From NCBI GenBank assembly GCA_907163375.1, contig CAJQUW010012701.1, positions 41,001-105,000 on the forward strand: a stretch of 64,000 bases of DNA. The letters are read 5' to 3'. Both the position numbers and the translations under genes were made by a program. Shown in pieces: positions 35,701 through 48,336 of this stretch. The DNA comes from Prostheceraeus crozeri. Taxonomy: Eukaryota > Platyhelminthes > Polycladida > Euryleptidae. How positions within the stretch are numbered: the stretch's first letter is position 1; every line of letters starts with the position of its first letter. The notes below the pieces were generated by a model. The model had not been told where the DNA came from. It saw nothing but the letters and a program-made list of their open reading frames with translations, and searched no databases.

Positions 35701-38700
35701 CTCGCCTGACACAGCAATCGAACCGAAGTCCGCGGTGGAGGCGAGCTCGCACCTTCTTCACTAGACCACGCCGACCGCACTCGGCCGACCCAGAAATCGA
35801 ACCGAAGTCCGCGGTGGAGATGAGCTCGCACCTTCTTCACTAGGCCACGCGGACCGCACTCGCCTGACACAGGAATCGAACCGAAGTCCGCGGTGGAGAC
35901 GAGCTCGCACCTTCTTCACTACGCCACGCCAACCGCATTCGCCTGGCACAGGAATCGAACCGAAGTCCGCGGTGGAGGCGAGCTCGCACCTTCTTCACTA
36001 GACCACGCCGACCGCACTCGGCCGACCCAGAAATCGAACCGAAGTCCGCGGTGGAGATGAGCTCGCACCTTCTTCACTAGGCCACGCTGACCGCACTCGC
36101 CTGACACAGGAATCGAACCGAAGTCCGCGGTGGAGACGAGCTCGCACCTTCTTCACTAGGCCACGCCAACCGCATTCACCTGACCCAGGAATCGAACCGA
36201 AGTCCGCGGTGGAGGCGAGCTCGCACCTTCTTCACTAGGCCACGCCGACCGCATTCGCCTGACACAGGAATCGAACCGAAGTCCGCGGTGGAGACGAGCT
36301 CGCACCTTCTTCACTAGGCCACGCCGACCGCACTCGCCTGACCCAGGAATCGAACCGAAGTCCGCGGTGGAGGCGAGCTCGCACCTTCTTCACTAGGCCA
36401 CGCCGACCGCACTCACCTGACCCAGGAATCGAACCGAAGTCCGCGGTGGAGACGAGCTCGCACCTTCTTCACTAGGCCACGCCGACCGCACTCGCCTGAC
36501 CTGGCAATCGAAACGAAGTCCGCGGTGGAGACGAGCTCGCACCTTCTTCACTAGGCTACGCCGACCACACTCGCCTGACCTGGCAAACGAAACGAAGTCC
36601 GCGGTGGAGACGAGCTCGCACCTTCTTCACTAGGCTACGCCGACCACACTCGCCTGACCTGGCAATCGAACCGAAATCCGCTGTGGAGACGAGCTCGCAC
36701 CTTCTTCACTCAGCCACGCCGACCGCACTCGCCTGACCCAGGAATCGAACCGAAGTCCGCGGAGGAGACGAGCTCGCACATTCTTCACTAGGCCACGCCG
36801 ACCGCACTCGCCTGACCTGGGAATCGAACCGGAGTCTGCGGTGGAGACGAGCTCGCACCTTCTTCACTAGGCCACGCCGACCGGACTCGCCTGACCTGGG
36901 AATCGAACCGAAGTCTGCGGTGGAGACGAGCTCGCACCTTCTTCACTAGGCCACGCCGACCACACTCGCCTGACCCAGGAATCAAACCGAAGTCCGCGGT
37001 GGAGACGAGCTCGCACCTTCTTCTCTAGGCCACGCAGACTGCACTCGCCTGACCTGGGAATCGAACCGAAGTCCGCGGTTGAGACGAGCTCGCACCTTCT
37101 TCACTAGGCCACGCCGACCACACTCGCCTGACACAGCAATCGAACCGAAGTCCGCGGTGGAGGCGAGCTCGCACCTTCTTCACTAGACCACGCCGACCGC
37201 ACTCGGCCGACCCAGAAATCGAACCGAAGTCCGCGGTGGAGATGAGCTCGCACCTTCTTCACTAGGCCACGCTGACCGCACTCGCCTGACACAGGAATCG
37301 AACCGAAGTCCGCGGTGGAGACGAGCTCGCACCTTCTTCACTAGGCCACGCCAACCGCATTCACCTGACCCAGGAATCGAACCGAAGTCCGCGGTGATGA
37401 CGAGCTCGCACCTTTTTCACTAGGCCACGCCGACCGCATTCGCCTGACACAGGAATCGAACCGAAGTCCGCGGTGGAGACGAGCTCGCACCTTCTTCACT
37501 AGGCCACGCCGACCGCACTCGCCTGACCCAGGAATCGAACCGAAGTCCGCGGTGGAGGCGAGCTCGCACCTTCTTCACTAGGCCACGCCGACCGCACTCA
37601 CCTGACCCAGGAATCGAACCGAAGTCCGCGGTGGAGACGAGCTCGCACCTTCTTCACTAGGCCACGCCGACCGCACTCGCCTGACCTGGGAATCGAAACG
37701 AAGTCCGCGGTGGAGACGAGCTCGCACCTTCTTCACTAGGCTACGCCGACCACACTCGCCTGACCTGGCAAACGAAACGAAGTCCGCGGTGGAGACGAGC
37801 TCGCACCTTCTTCACTAGGCTACGCCGACCACACTCGCCTGACCTGGCAATCGAACCGAAATCCGCTGTGGAGACGAGCTCGCACCTACTTCACTCAGCC
37901 ACGCCGACCGCACTCGCCTGACCCAGGAATCGAACCGAAGTCCGCGGTGGAGACGAGCTCGCACATTCTTCACTAGGCCACGCCGACCGCACTCGCCTGA
38001 CCTGGGAATCGAACCGGAGTCCGCGGTGGAGACGAGCTCGCACCTTCTTCACTAGGCCACGCCGACCGGACTCGCCTGACCTGGGAATCGAACCGAAGTC
38101 TGCGGTGGAGACGAGCTCGCACCTTCTTCACTAGGCCACGCCGACTACACTCGCCTGACCCAGGAATCGAACCGAAGTCCGCGGTGGAGACGAGCTCGCG
38201 CCTTCTTCACTAGGCCACGCCGACCGCACTCACCTGACCTGGGAATCGAACCGAAGTCCGCGGTGGAGACGAGCTCGCACCTTCTTCACTAGGCCACGCC
38301 GACCACACTCACCTGACCTGGGAATCGAACCGAAGTCCGCGGTGGAGACGAGCTCGCACCTTCTTCACTCAGCCACGCCGACCACACTCGCCTGACCTGG
38401 CAAACGAAACGAAGTCCGCGGTGGAGACGAGCTCGCACCTTCTTCACTAGGCTACGCCGACCACACTCGCCTGACCTGGCAATCGAACCGAAATCCGCTG
38501 TGGAGACGAGCTCGCTCCTTCTTCACTCAGCCACGCCGACCGCACTCGCCTGACCCAGGAATCAAACCGAAGTCCGCGGTGGAGACGAGCTCGCACCTTC
38601 TTCTCTAGGCCACGCAGACTGCACTCGCCTGACCTGGGAATCGAACCGAAGTCCGCGGTTGAGACGAGCTCGCACCTTCTTCACTAGGCCACGCCGACCA

Positions 38701-41700
38701 CACTCGCCTGACACAGCAATCGAACCGAAGTCCGCGGTGGAGGCGAGCTCGCACCTTCTTCACTAGACCACGCCGACCGCACTCGGCTGACCCAGAAATC
38801 GAACCGAAGTCAGCGGTGGAGATGAGCTCGCACCTTCTTCACTAGGCCACGCTGACCGCACTCGCCTGACACAGGAATCGAACCGAAGTCCGCGGTGGAG
38901 ACGAGCTCGCACCTTCTTCACTAGGCCACGCCAACCGCATTCACCTGACCCAGGAATCGAACCGAAGTCCGCGGTGATGACGAGCTCGCACCTTTTTCAC
39001 TAGGCCACGCCGACCGCATTCGCCTGACACAGGAATCGAACCGAAGTCCGCGGTGGAGACGAGCTCGCACCTTCTTCACTAGGCCACGCCGACCGCACTC
39101 GCCTGACCCAGGAATCGAACCGAAGTCCGCGGTGGAGGCGAGCTCGCACCTTCTTCACTAGGCCACGCCGACCGCACTCACCTGACCCAGGAATCGAACC
39201 GAAGTCCGCGGTGGAGACGAGCTCGCACCTTCTTCACTAGGCCACGCCGACCGCACTCGCCTGACCTGGGAATCGAAACGAAGTCCGCGGTGGAGACGAG
39301 CTCGCACCTTCTTCACTAGGCTACGCCGACCACACTCGCCTGACCTGGCAAACGAAACGAAGTCCGCGGTGGAGACGAGCTCGCACCTTCTTCACTAGGC
39401 TACGCCGACCACACTCGCCTGACCTGGCAATCGAACCGAAATCCGCTGTGGAGACGAGCTCGCACCTACTTCACTCAGCCACGCCGACCGCACTCGCCTG
39501 ACCCAGGAATCGAACCGAAGTCCGCGGTGGAGACGAGCTCGCACATTCTTCACTAGGCCACGCCGACCGCACTCGCCTGACCTGGGAATCGAACCGGAGT
39601 CCGCGGTGGAGACGAGCTCGCACCTTCTTCACTAGGCCACGCCGACCGGACTCGCCTGACCTGGGAATCGAACCGAAGTCTGCGGTGGAGACGAGCTCGC
39701 ACCTTCTTCACTAGGCCACGCCGACTACACTCGCCTGACCCAGGAATCGAACCGAAGTCCGCGGTGGAGACGAGCTCGCACCTTCTTCACTAGGCCACGC
39801 CGACCGCACTCGCCTGACCCAGGAATCGAACCGAAGTCCGCGGTGGAGGCGAGCTCGCACCTTCTTCACTAGGCCACGCCGACCGCACTCACCTGACCCA
39901 GGAATCGAACCGAAGTCCGCGGTGGAGACGAGCTCGCACCTTCTTCACTAGGCCACGCCGACCGCACTCGCCTGACCTGGGAATCGAAACGAAGTCCGCG
40001 GTGGAGACGAGCTCGCACCTTCTTCACTAGGCTACGCCGACCACACTCGCCTGACCTGGCAAACGAAACGAAGTCCGCGGTGGAGACGAGCTCGCACCTT
40101 CTTCACTAGGCTACGCCGACCACACTCGCCTGACCTGGCAATCGAACCGAAATCCGCTGTGGAGACGAGCTCGCACCTACTTCACTCAGCCACGCCGACC
40201 GCACTCGCCTGACCCAGGAATCGAACCGAAGTCCGCGGTGGAGACGAGCTCGCACATTCTTCACTAGGCCACGCCGACCGCACTCGCCTGACCTGGGAAT
40301 CGAACCGGAGTCCGCGGTGGAGACGAGCTCGCACCTTCTTCACTAGGCCACGCCGACCGGAATCGCCTGACCTGGGAATCGAACCGAAGTCTGCGGTGGA
40401 GACGAGCTCGCACCTTCTTCACTAGGCCACGCCGACTACACTCGCCTGACCCAGGAATCGAACCGAAGTCCGCGGTGGAGACGAGCTCGCGCCTTCTTCA
40501 CTAGGCCACGCCGACCGCACTCACCTGACCTGGGAATCGAACCGAAGTCCGCGGTGGAGACGAGCTCGCACCTTCTTCACTAGGCCACGCCGACCACACT
40601 CACCTGACCTGGGAATCGAACCGAAGTCCGCGGTGGAGACGAGCTCGCACCTTCTTCACTCAGCCACGCCGACCACACTCGCCTGACCTGGCAAACGAAA
40701 CGAAGTCCGCGGTGGAGACGAGCTCGCACCTTCTTCACTAGGCTACGCCGACCACACTCGCCTGACCTGGCAATCGAACCGAAATCCGCTGTGGAGACGA
40801 GCTCGCACCTTCTTCACTCAGCCACGCCGACCGCACTCGCCTGACCCAGGAATCGAACCGAAGTCCGCGGTGGAGACGAGCTCGCACATTCTTCACTAGG
40901 CCACGCCGACCGCACTCGCCTGACCTGGGAATCGAACCGGAGTCCGCGGTGGAGACGAGCTCGCACCTTCTTCACTAGGCCACGCCGACCGGACTCGCCT
41001 GACCTGGGAATCGAACCGAAGTCTGCGGTGGAGACGAGCTCGCACCTTCTTCACTAGGCCACGCCGACCACACTCGCCTGACCCAGGAATCAAACCGAAG
41101 TCCGCGGTGGAGACGAGCTCGCACCTTCTTCTCTAGGCCACGCAGACTGCACTCGCCTGACCTGGGAATCGAACCGAAGTCCGCGGTTGAGACGAGCTCG
41201 CACCTTCTTCACTAGGCCACGCCGACCACACTCGCCTGACACAGCAATCGAACCGAAGTCCGCGGTGGAGGCGAGCTCGCACCTTCTTCACTAGACCACG
41301 CCGACCGCACTCGGCCGACCCAGAAATCGAACCGAAGTCCGCGGTGGAGATGAGCTCGCACCTTCTTCACTAGGCCACGCTGACCGCACTCGCCTGACAC
41401 AGGAATCGAACCGAAGTCCGCGGTGGAGACGAGCTCGCACCTTCTTCACTAGGCCACGCCAACCGCATTCACCTGACCCACGAATCGAACCGAAGTCCGC
41501 GGTGATGACGAGCTCGCACCTTTTTCACTAGGCCACGCCGACCGCATTCGCCTGACACAGGAATCGAACCGAAGTCCGCGGTGGAGACGAGCTCGCACCT
41601 TCTTCACTAGGCCACGCCGACCGCACTCGCCTGACCCAGGAATCGAACCGAAGTCCGCGGTGGAGGCGAGCTCGCACCTTCTTCACTAGGCCACGCCGAC

Positions 41701-44700
41701 CGCACTCACCTGACCCAGGAATCGAACCGAAGTCCGCGGTGGAGACGAGCTCGCACCTTCTTCACTAGGCCACGCCGACCGCACTCGCCTGACCTGGGAA
41801 TCGAAACGAAGTCCGCGGTGGAGACGAGCTCGCACCTTCTTCACTAGGCTACGCCGACCACACTCGCCTGACCTGGCAAACGAAACGAAGTCCGCGGTGG
41901 AGACGAGCTCGCACCTTCTTCACTAGGCTACGCCGACCACACTCGCCTGACCTGGCAATCGAACCGAAATCCGCTGTGGAGACGAGCTCGCACCTACTTC
42001 ACTCAGCCACGCCGACCGCACTCGCCAGACCCAGGAATCGAACCGAAGTCCGCGGTGGAGACGAGCTCGCACATTCTTCACTAGGCCACGCCGACCGCAC
42101 TCGCCTGACCTGGGAATCGAACCGGAGTCCGCGGTGGAGACGAGCTCGCACCTTCTTCACTAGGCCACGCCGACCGGACTCGCCTGACCTGGGAATCGAA
42201 CCGAAGTCTGCGGTGGAGACGAGCTCGCACCTTCTTCACTAGGCCACGCCGACTACACTCGCCTGACCCAGGAATCGAACCGAAGTCCGCGGTGGAGACG
42301 AGCTCGCGCCTTCTTCACTAGGCCACGCCGACCGCACTCACCTGACCTGGGAATCGAACCGAAGTCCGCGGTGGAGACGAGCTCGCACCTTCTTCACTAG
42401 GCCACGCCGACCACACTCACCTGACCTGGGAATCGAACCGAAGTCCGCGGTGGAGACGAGCTCGCACCTTCTTCACTCAGCCACGCCGACCGCACTCACC
42501 TGACCTGGGAATCGAACCGAAGTCCGCGGTGGAGACGAGCTCGCACCTTCTTCACTAGGCCACGCCGACCGCACTCGCCTGACCTGGGAATCGAACCGAA
42601 GTCCGCGGTGGAGACGAGCTCGCACCTTCTTCACTAGGCCACGCCGACCGGACTCGCCTGACCTGGGAATCGAACCGAAGTCCGCGGTGGAGACGAGCTC
42701 GCACCTTCTTCACTCAGCCACGCCGACCGCACTCGCCTGACCCAGGAATCGAACCGAAGTCCGCGGTGGAGACGAGCTCGCACCTCATTCACTAGGCTAC
42801 GCCGACCACACTCGCCTGACCCAGGAATCGAACCGAAGTCCGCGGTGGAGACGAGCTCGCACCTTCTTCACTCAGCCACGCCGACCGCAGTCACCTGACC
42901 TGGGAATGGAACCGAAGTCCGAGGTGGAGACGAGCTCGCACCTTCTTCACTAGGCCACGCCGACCGCACTCTCCTGACCCAGGAATCGAACCGAAGTCCG
43001 CGGTGGAGACGAGCTCGCACCTTCTTCACTAGGCCACGCCGACCGCACTCGCCTGACCTGGGAATCGAACAGAAGTCCGAGGTGGAGACGAACTCGCACC
43101 TTCTTCACTAGGCCACGCCGACCGCACTCGCCTGACCCAGGAATCGAACCGAAGTCCGCGGTGGAGACGAGCTCGCACCTTTTTCACTAGGCCACGCCGA
43201 CCGCACTCGCCTGACCTGGGAATCGAACCGAAGTCTGCGGTGGAGACGAACTCGCACCTTCTTCACTAGGCCACGCCGAACACACTCGCCTGACGCAGCA
43301 ATCGAACCGAAGTCCGCAGTGGAGACGAGCTCGCACCTTCTTCACTAGGCCACGACGACCGCCCTCGCCTGACCTGGGAATCGAACCGAAGTCCGCGGTG
43401 GAGGCGAGCTCGCACCTTCTTCACTAGACCACGGCGACCGCACTCGGCTGACCCAGAAATCGAACCGAAGTCCTCGGTGGAGACGAGCTCGCACCTTCTT
43501 CACTAGGCCACGCCGACCGCACAAGGCTGACACAGGAATCGAACCGAAGTCCGCGGTGGAGGCGAGCTCGCACCTTCTTCACTAGGCCACGCCGACCGCA
43601 CTCGCCTGACCTGGGAATCGAACCGAAGTCCGCGGTGGAGACGAGCTCGCACCTTCTTCACTAGGCCACGCCGACCTCACTCGCCTGACACAGCAATCGA
43701 ACCGAAGTCCGAGGTGGAGACGAGCTCGCACCTTCTTCACTAGGCCACGCTGACTGCACTCGCCTGACCCAGGAATCGAACCGAAGTCCGCAGTGGAGGC
43801 GAGCTCGCACCTTCTTCACTAGGCCACGCTGACTGCACTCGCCTGACCCAGGAATCAATCCGAAGTCCGCGGTGGAGGCGAGCTCGCACCTTCTTCTCTA
43901 GGCCACGCTGACTGCACTCGCCTGACCTGGGAATCGAACCGAAGTCCGCGGTGGAGACGAGCTCGCACCTTCTTCACTAGGCCACGCCGACCTCACTCGC
44001 CTGACACAGCAATCGAACCGAAGTCCGAGGTGGAGACGAGCTCGCACCTTCTTCGCTAGGCCACGCTGACTGCACTCGCCTGACCCAGGAATCGAACCGA
44101 AGTCCGAGGTGGAGACGAGCTCGCACCTTCTTCACTAGGCCACGCTGACTGCACTCGCCTGACCCAGGAATCAATCCGAAGTCCGCGGTGGAGGCGAGCT
44201 CGCACCTTCTTCTCTAGGCCACGCTGACTGCACTCGCCTGACCTGGGAATCGAACCGAAGTCCGCGGTGGAGACGAGCTCGCACCTTCTTCACTAGGCCA
44301 CGCTGACCGCACTCGCCTGACCCAGGAATCGAAACGAAGTCCGCGGTGGAGACGAGCTCGCACCTTCTTCTCTAGGCCACGCTGACCGCACTCGCCTGAC
44401 CTGGGAATCGAACCGAAGTCCGCGGTGGAGACGAGCTCGCACCTTCTTCACTAGGCCACGCCGACCGCACTCGCCTGACCCAGGAATCAATCCGAAGTCC
44501 GCGGTGGAGACGAGCTCGCACCTTCTTCACTAGGCCACGCCGATCGCAATCGCCTGACCTGGGAATCGAACCGAAGTCCGCGGTGGAGACGAGCTCGCAC
44601 CTTCTTCACTAGGCCACGCCGACCACACTCGCCTGACACAGCAATCGAAACGAAGTCCGCGGTGGAGACGAGCTCGCACCTTCTTCACTAGGCTACGCCG

Positions 44701-46517
44701 ACCACACTCGCCTGACACAGCAATCGAACCGAAGTCCGCGGTGGAGACGAGCTCGCACCTTCTTCACTAGGCCACGCTGACTGCACTCGCCTGACCTGGG
44801 AATCGAACCGAAGTCCGCAGTGGAGACGAGCTCCCACCTTCTTCACTAGGCCACGCCGATCGCACTCACCTGACCTGGGAATCGAACCGAAGTCCGCGGT
44901 GGAGGCGAGCTCGCACCTTCTTCACTAGGCTACGCCGACCACACTCGCCTGACCCAGGAATCGAACCGAAGTCCGCGGTGGAGACGAGCTCGCACCTTCT
45001 TCACTCAGCCACGCCGACCGCAGTCACCTGACCTGGGAATGGAACCGAAGTCCGAGGTGGAGACGAGCTCGCACCTTCTTCACTAGGCCACGCCGACCGC
45101 ACTCGCCTGACCCAGGAATCAAACCGAAGTCCGCGGTGGAGGCGAGCTCGCACCTTCTTCACTAGGCCACGCCGACCGCACTCGCCTGACCTGGGAATCG
45201 AACCGAAGTCTGCGGTGGAGACGAGCTCGCACCTTCTTCACTAGGCCACGCCGACCGCACTCGCCTAACCTGGGAATCGAACCGAAGTCCGCGGTGGAGA
45301 CGAGCTCGCACCTTCATCACTAGGCCACGCTGACCGCATTCGCCTGACACAGCAATCGAACCGAAGTCTGCGGTGGAGACGAGCTCGCACCTTCTTCACT
45401 AGACCACGCCGACCATACTCGCCTGACACAGCAATCGAACCGAAGTCCGCGGTGGAGACGAGCTCGCACCTTCTTCACTAGGCCACGCCGACCGCACTCA
45501 CCTGACCCAGGAATCGAACCGAAGTCCGCGGTGGAGACGAGCTCGCACCTTCTTCACTAGGCCACGACGACCGCCCTGGCCTGACCTGGGAATCGAACCG
45601 AAGTCCGCGGTGGAGGCGAGCTCGCACCTTCTTCACTCAGCTACGCCGACCGCACTCACCTGACCTGGGAATCGAACCGAAGTCCGCGGTGGAGACGAGC
45701 TCGCACCTTCTTCACTAGGCCACGCCGACCGCACTCGCCTGACCTGGGAATCGAACCGAAGTCCGCGGTGGAGGCGAGCTCGCACCTTCTAACACTCAGC
45801 CACGCCGACCGCACTCGCCTGACCTGGGAATCGAACCGAAGTCCGCGGTGGAGACGAGCTTGCACCTTCTTCACTCAGCCACGCCGACCGCAGTCACCTG
45901 ACCTGGGAATCGAACCGAAGTCCGAGGTGGAGACGAGCTCGCTCCTTCTTCACTAGGCTACGCCGACCACACTCGCCTGACTCAGGAATCGAACCGAAGT
46001 CTGCGGTGGAGACGAGCTCGCACCTTCTTCACTAGGCCACGCCGACCGCACTCGCCTGACCTGGGAATCGAACCGAAGTCCGCGGTGGAGACGAGCTCGC
46101 ACCTTCTTCACTAGGCCACGCCGACCGCACTCGCCTGACCTGGGAATCGAACCGAAGTCTGCGGTGGAGACGAGCTCGCACCTTCTTCACTAGGCCACGC
46201 CGACCGCACTCGCCTGACCTGGGAATCGAACCGAAGTCCGCGGTGGAGACGAGCTCGCACCTTCATCACTAGGCCACGCTGACCGCATTCGCCTGACACA
46301 GCAATCGAACCGAAGTCTGCGGTGGAGACGAGCTCGCACCTTCTTCACTAGGCCACGCCGACCATACTCGCCTGACACAGCAATCGAACCGAAGTCCGCG
46401 GTGGAGACGAGCTCGCACCTTCTTCACTAGGCCACGCCGACCGCACTCACCTGACCCAGGAATCGAACCGAAATCCGCGGTGGAGACGAGCTTGCACCTT
46501 CTTCACTAGGCCACGCT
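17761..46517 (-). repeat. Tandem array, about 364 units of 79 bp, tRNA-like
   Basis: The 28.76-kb array divides almost exactly into 364 units of 79 bp, all in one orientation. On the minus strand a unit reads GGTCGGCGTGGCCTAGTG, AAGAAGGTGCGAGCTCGTC, TCCACCGCGGACTTC, GGTTCGATTCCCAGGTCAGG, CGAGTGC. TGGCCTAGTG or TGGCTGAGTG fits a polymerase III A box, and GGTTCGATTCC is a perfect B box. A D-arm (GCCT/AGGT) and an extended T-arm (GACTTCGG/CCCAGGTC, one mismatch) can form. The acceptor strands do not pair, so the units are not functional tRNAs. A few units have the more tRNA-like AGTGTTAGAAGG and are one base longer. No TTTT terminator occurs in the tRNA-like sense. Each unit has SacII- and SacI-type sites (CCGCGG, GAGCTC). 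The minus-strand open frames of about 62 residues are by-products of the repeat. Confidence 0.95.
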
Positions 46518-46530
46518 GGCGGTTCAAAAT

Positions 46531-46668
46531 CTCCACCGCGGACTTCGGTTCGATTCCTAGGTCAGGCGAGTGCGGTCGGGGAATCAAGGGTGTTGGTGTC
46601 TTGTATTGACTTAATAGTTGTCATTCTCTTTCGATATTCAATGAACTACGACAGTCCTTTGTTGTCAA
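46531..46668 (+). mobile_element. Inverted half-unit plus SINE tail at right edge
   Basis: The orientation flips here. CTCCACCGCGGACTTCGGTT and CGATTCCTAGGTCAGGCGAG form the 3' half of one unit on the plus strand, followed by the tail GGGGAATCAAGGGTGTTGGT and so on, to GTTGTCAA. It is the inverted counterpart of 17673-17808, with only a handful of differences over about 137 bp. The junction with the array is at CACGCTG-GCGGTTCAAAAT (46515-46530). Confidence 0.75.
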
Positions 46669-46681
46669 TTTTGCAACTGCA

Positions 46682-46737
46682 TTCGTATTTTACGATTTTC
46701 ATTTATTCAAAATATACGCTTCCTTTTCATCCACGAG
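46682..46737 (+). repeat. Right member of direct flank repeat around the array
   Basis: TTCGTATTTTACGATTTTCA, ATTCAAAATATACGCTTCC and TTTTCATCCACGAG repeat the left flank at 17467-17537 in the same orientation, although the SINE tails between flank and array are inverted to each other. Confidence 0.65.
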
Positions 46738-47328
46738 TTGTGTTGTACATATTCTCTTGTTCGAAATATCTTGTTAAACATAATCTTGATACTGTTAACA
46801 TTCCAAACAAATTTCACTCAGAGTGCACTCAGCAAAGCACATTTTCAGCTACAATCATTTCATATTCAAGTATTTCTCAACTGTGAGAAAATAAATATCC
46901 CAACTCATTCAGGAGGCAAACATCATTGCACAATCTGGATTGCATTTACAGCACGAATTGCTGTCGTTTCACCTCTGATTTCGGTTTCGCACGTTATCAC
47001 TTAAATACATTTCAATCAGAAAGCGAAGAAAAATAATATTTTCACGGAGATCAAGTCAGGATGCCACGATTTCATGACAGTTATATGACACACTACGTAA
47101 TATCCTTTGCAGAGCCCCCTGTGCATGATCAGCTTCTTATTAGCGCTAATTGATGTCTGTGGCGCATGCACAGAGATAAATTGCCTTGTCTGTGTAGAGA
47201 TGACATTAATCAGCATTGATGGTCACGGCCGGAGCTAGTCTCAATGGGCAAGAAGATCAAAGATCCATGGAAAGTGATGCAAATTCAAGCCTGACTTCCG
47301 ACGACCCAGAAGATTGACACCACGTTGC
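46738..47328. other. Intronic non-coding stretch
   Basis: No gene or clear repeat was recognised between the array flank and the dispersed repeat at 47329. Confidence 0.3.
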
Positions 47329-47572
47329 ACGTACACAGTTAGCAAATTTAAATCGTGAAGAGTCGAACGTTGATTTTTGACCTCTCGAATCGAATGCAAT
47401 TTGACCTCTTATGTTCATGGGTTCTCTGATAAAATCTACTTCTGCGATGCGCGCGCGCGTGGCCAATCACATGAACCAAAGAGGGACGAATATCTATGTC
47501 AATCTCTGTCACTTGCTATCATTGCATGGAATGGCTGGGATAGGATTTTGTCCACTCTAGACTAACCCACAC
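47329..47572. repeat. Dispersed repeat, partner of 7484-7715
   Basis: It has the same ordered blocks as the 7.5-kb copy: ACAGTTAGCAAATTTAAATCG, GGTTCTCTGATAAAATCTAC, GATGCGCGCGCGCGTGGCCA, CCAAAGAG and CTCTAGACTAACCCACAC. That last block is at 7962-7978 in the first copy, after about 240 bp absent here. Confidence 0.5.
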
Positions 47573-48336
47573 GCAAACGCGTCCATCTCCGTGGGCACAT
47601 CATATGAAAAAGTTCCGCCAAATCTTATTTGACGTTAGATAATTATCCCATGCTGAGCTGAATTGGCTTAATAAACATCAGAGGAGAATTTACAATAGAT
47701 AAATGAAAAAGTGCACATTGGCACGACTTTGCTCGAATTATAGAGCATCAAGAGAAATAGCAAAGTGAAATATTAAGGTAAGTAAAGGCGTAGAAATTTG
47801 CGCAAAACTTTTTCCATGATTGGAAAGATGGGAGAGACAATTGAGGATTCCCCTGGATTTGAAGAAGACAGAGAGTAAACTCTCACATTCCCTTACTTCA
47901 TTGACAGCGTCGTACGGGAGGTGATTTTCCATGAATTGACAGAGGATCAAAAACTAAGCGCTCCTTCCTTTTTTACGTTAAAATTCAAATAAGCGTTCTC
48001 TTAGCTTTTACCCTGGCATATATGACGGTGTTTGTCCAAATCAGATATTATTTCCGAACACAGCAATAATTCACCAAAAGTAGTACTATACCTTTTTCCA
48101 TCTATTTTGGTCGAAATTCCAAGCAATTTGGTCAATGATATCTAATGTTATGATTATTTCCAAGCAATTTGGTCCGAAGTTCAAGCCATTTAGTCACATA
48201 GCATTCTAAAGTAGGTTGAAATTTGAATTATTTTACAATTTGATCAAATTCTTGTTCTAGTTATGGATATCACTAATTTAATTATTTGAATTCTTAGTGA
48301 ACTAATCAAACTCAAATTTTGAATTTCATTGCAATC
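47573..48336. other. Intronic stretch with AATTTGGTC words
   Basis: CCAAGCAATTTGGTC occurs twice (about 48119 and 48160), with further TTTTGGTC and ATTTAGTC variants at 48100-48200. These may be the degenerate end of the DNA transposon whose transposase remnant follows. Nothing coding was recognised. Confidence 0.3.

Noticed and set aside
17761-46517. Dozens of minus-strand open frames of about 62 residues with KKVRARLHRGLRFDS-type sequence
   Set aside because: They are the same 79-bp unit read through its three frames (79 is not divisible by 3), and their length reflects stop-free phases of the repeat. No start context, codon bias or non-repeat partner supports a protein.
17761-46517. A tRNA gene cluster
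   Set aside because: The 5' and 3' acceptor strands of the unit do not pair, no anticodon arm of normal geometry is evident, and no TTTT terminator follows any unit in the tRNA-like sense.
17761-46517. A CRISPR-like array
   Set aside because: There are no unique spacers; units abut directly, and the host is an animal genome.
17761-46517. Centromeric satellite
   Set aside because: The array sits between exons that join in phase in one gene and is only 29 kb. Centromere function cannot be argued from the sequence.
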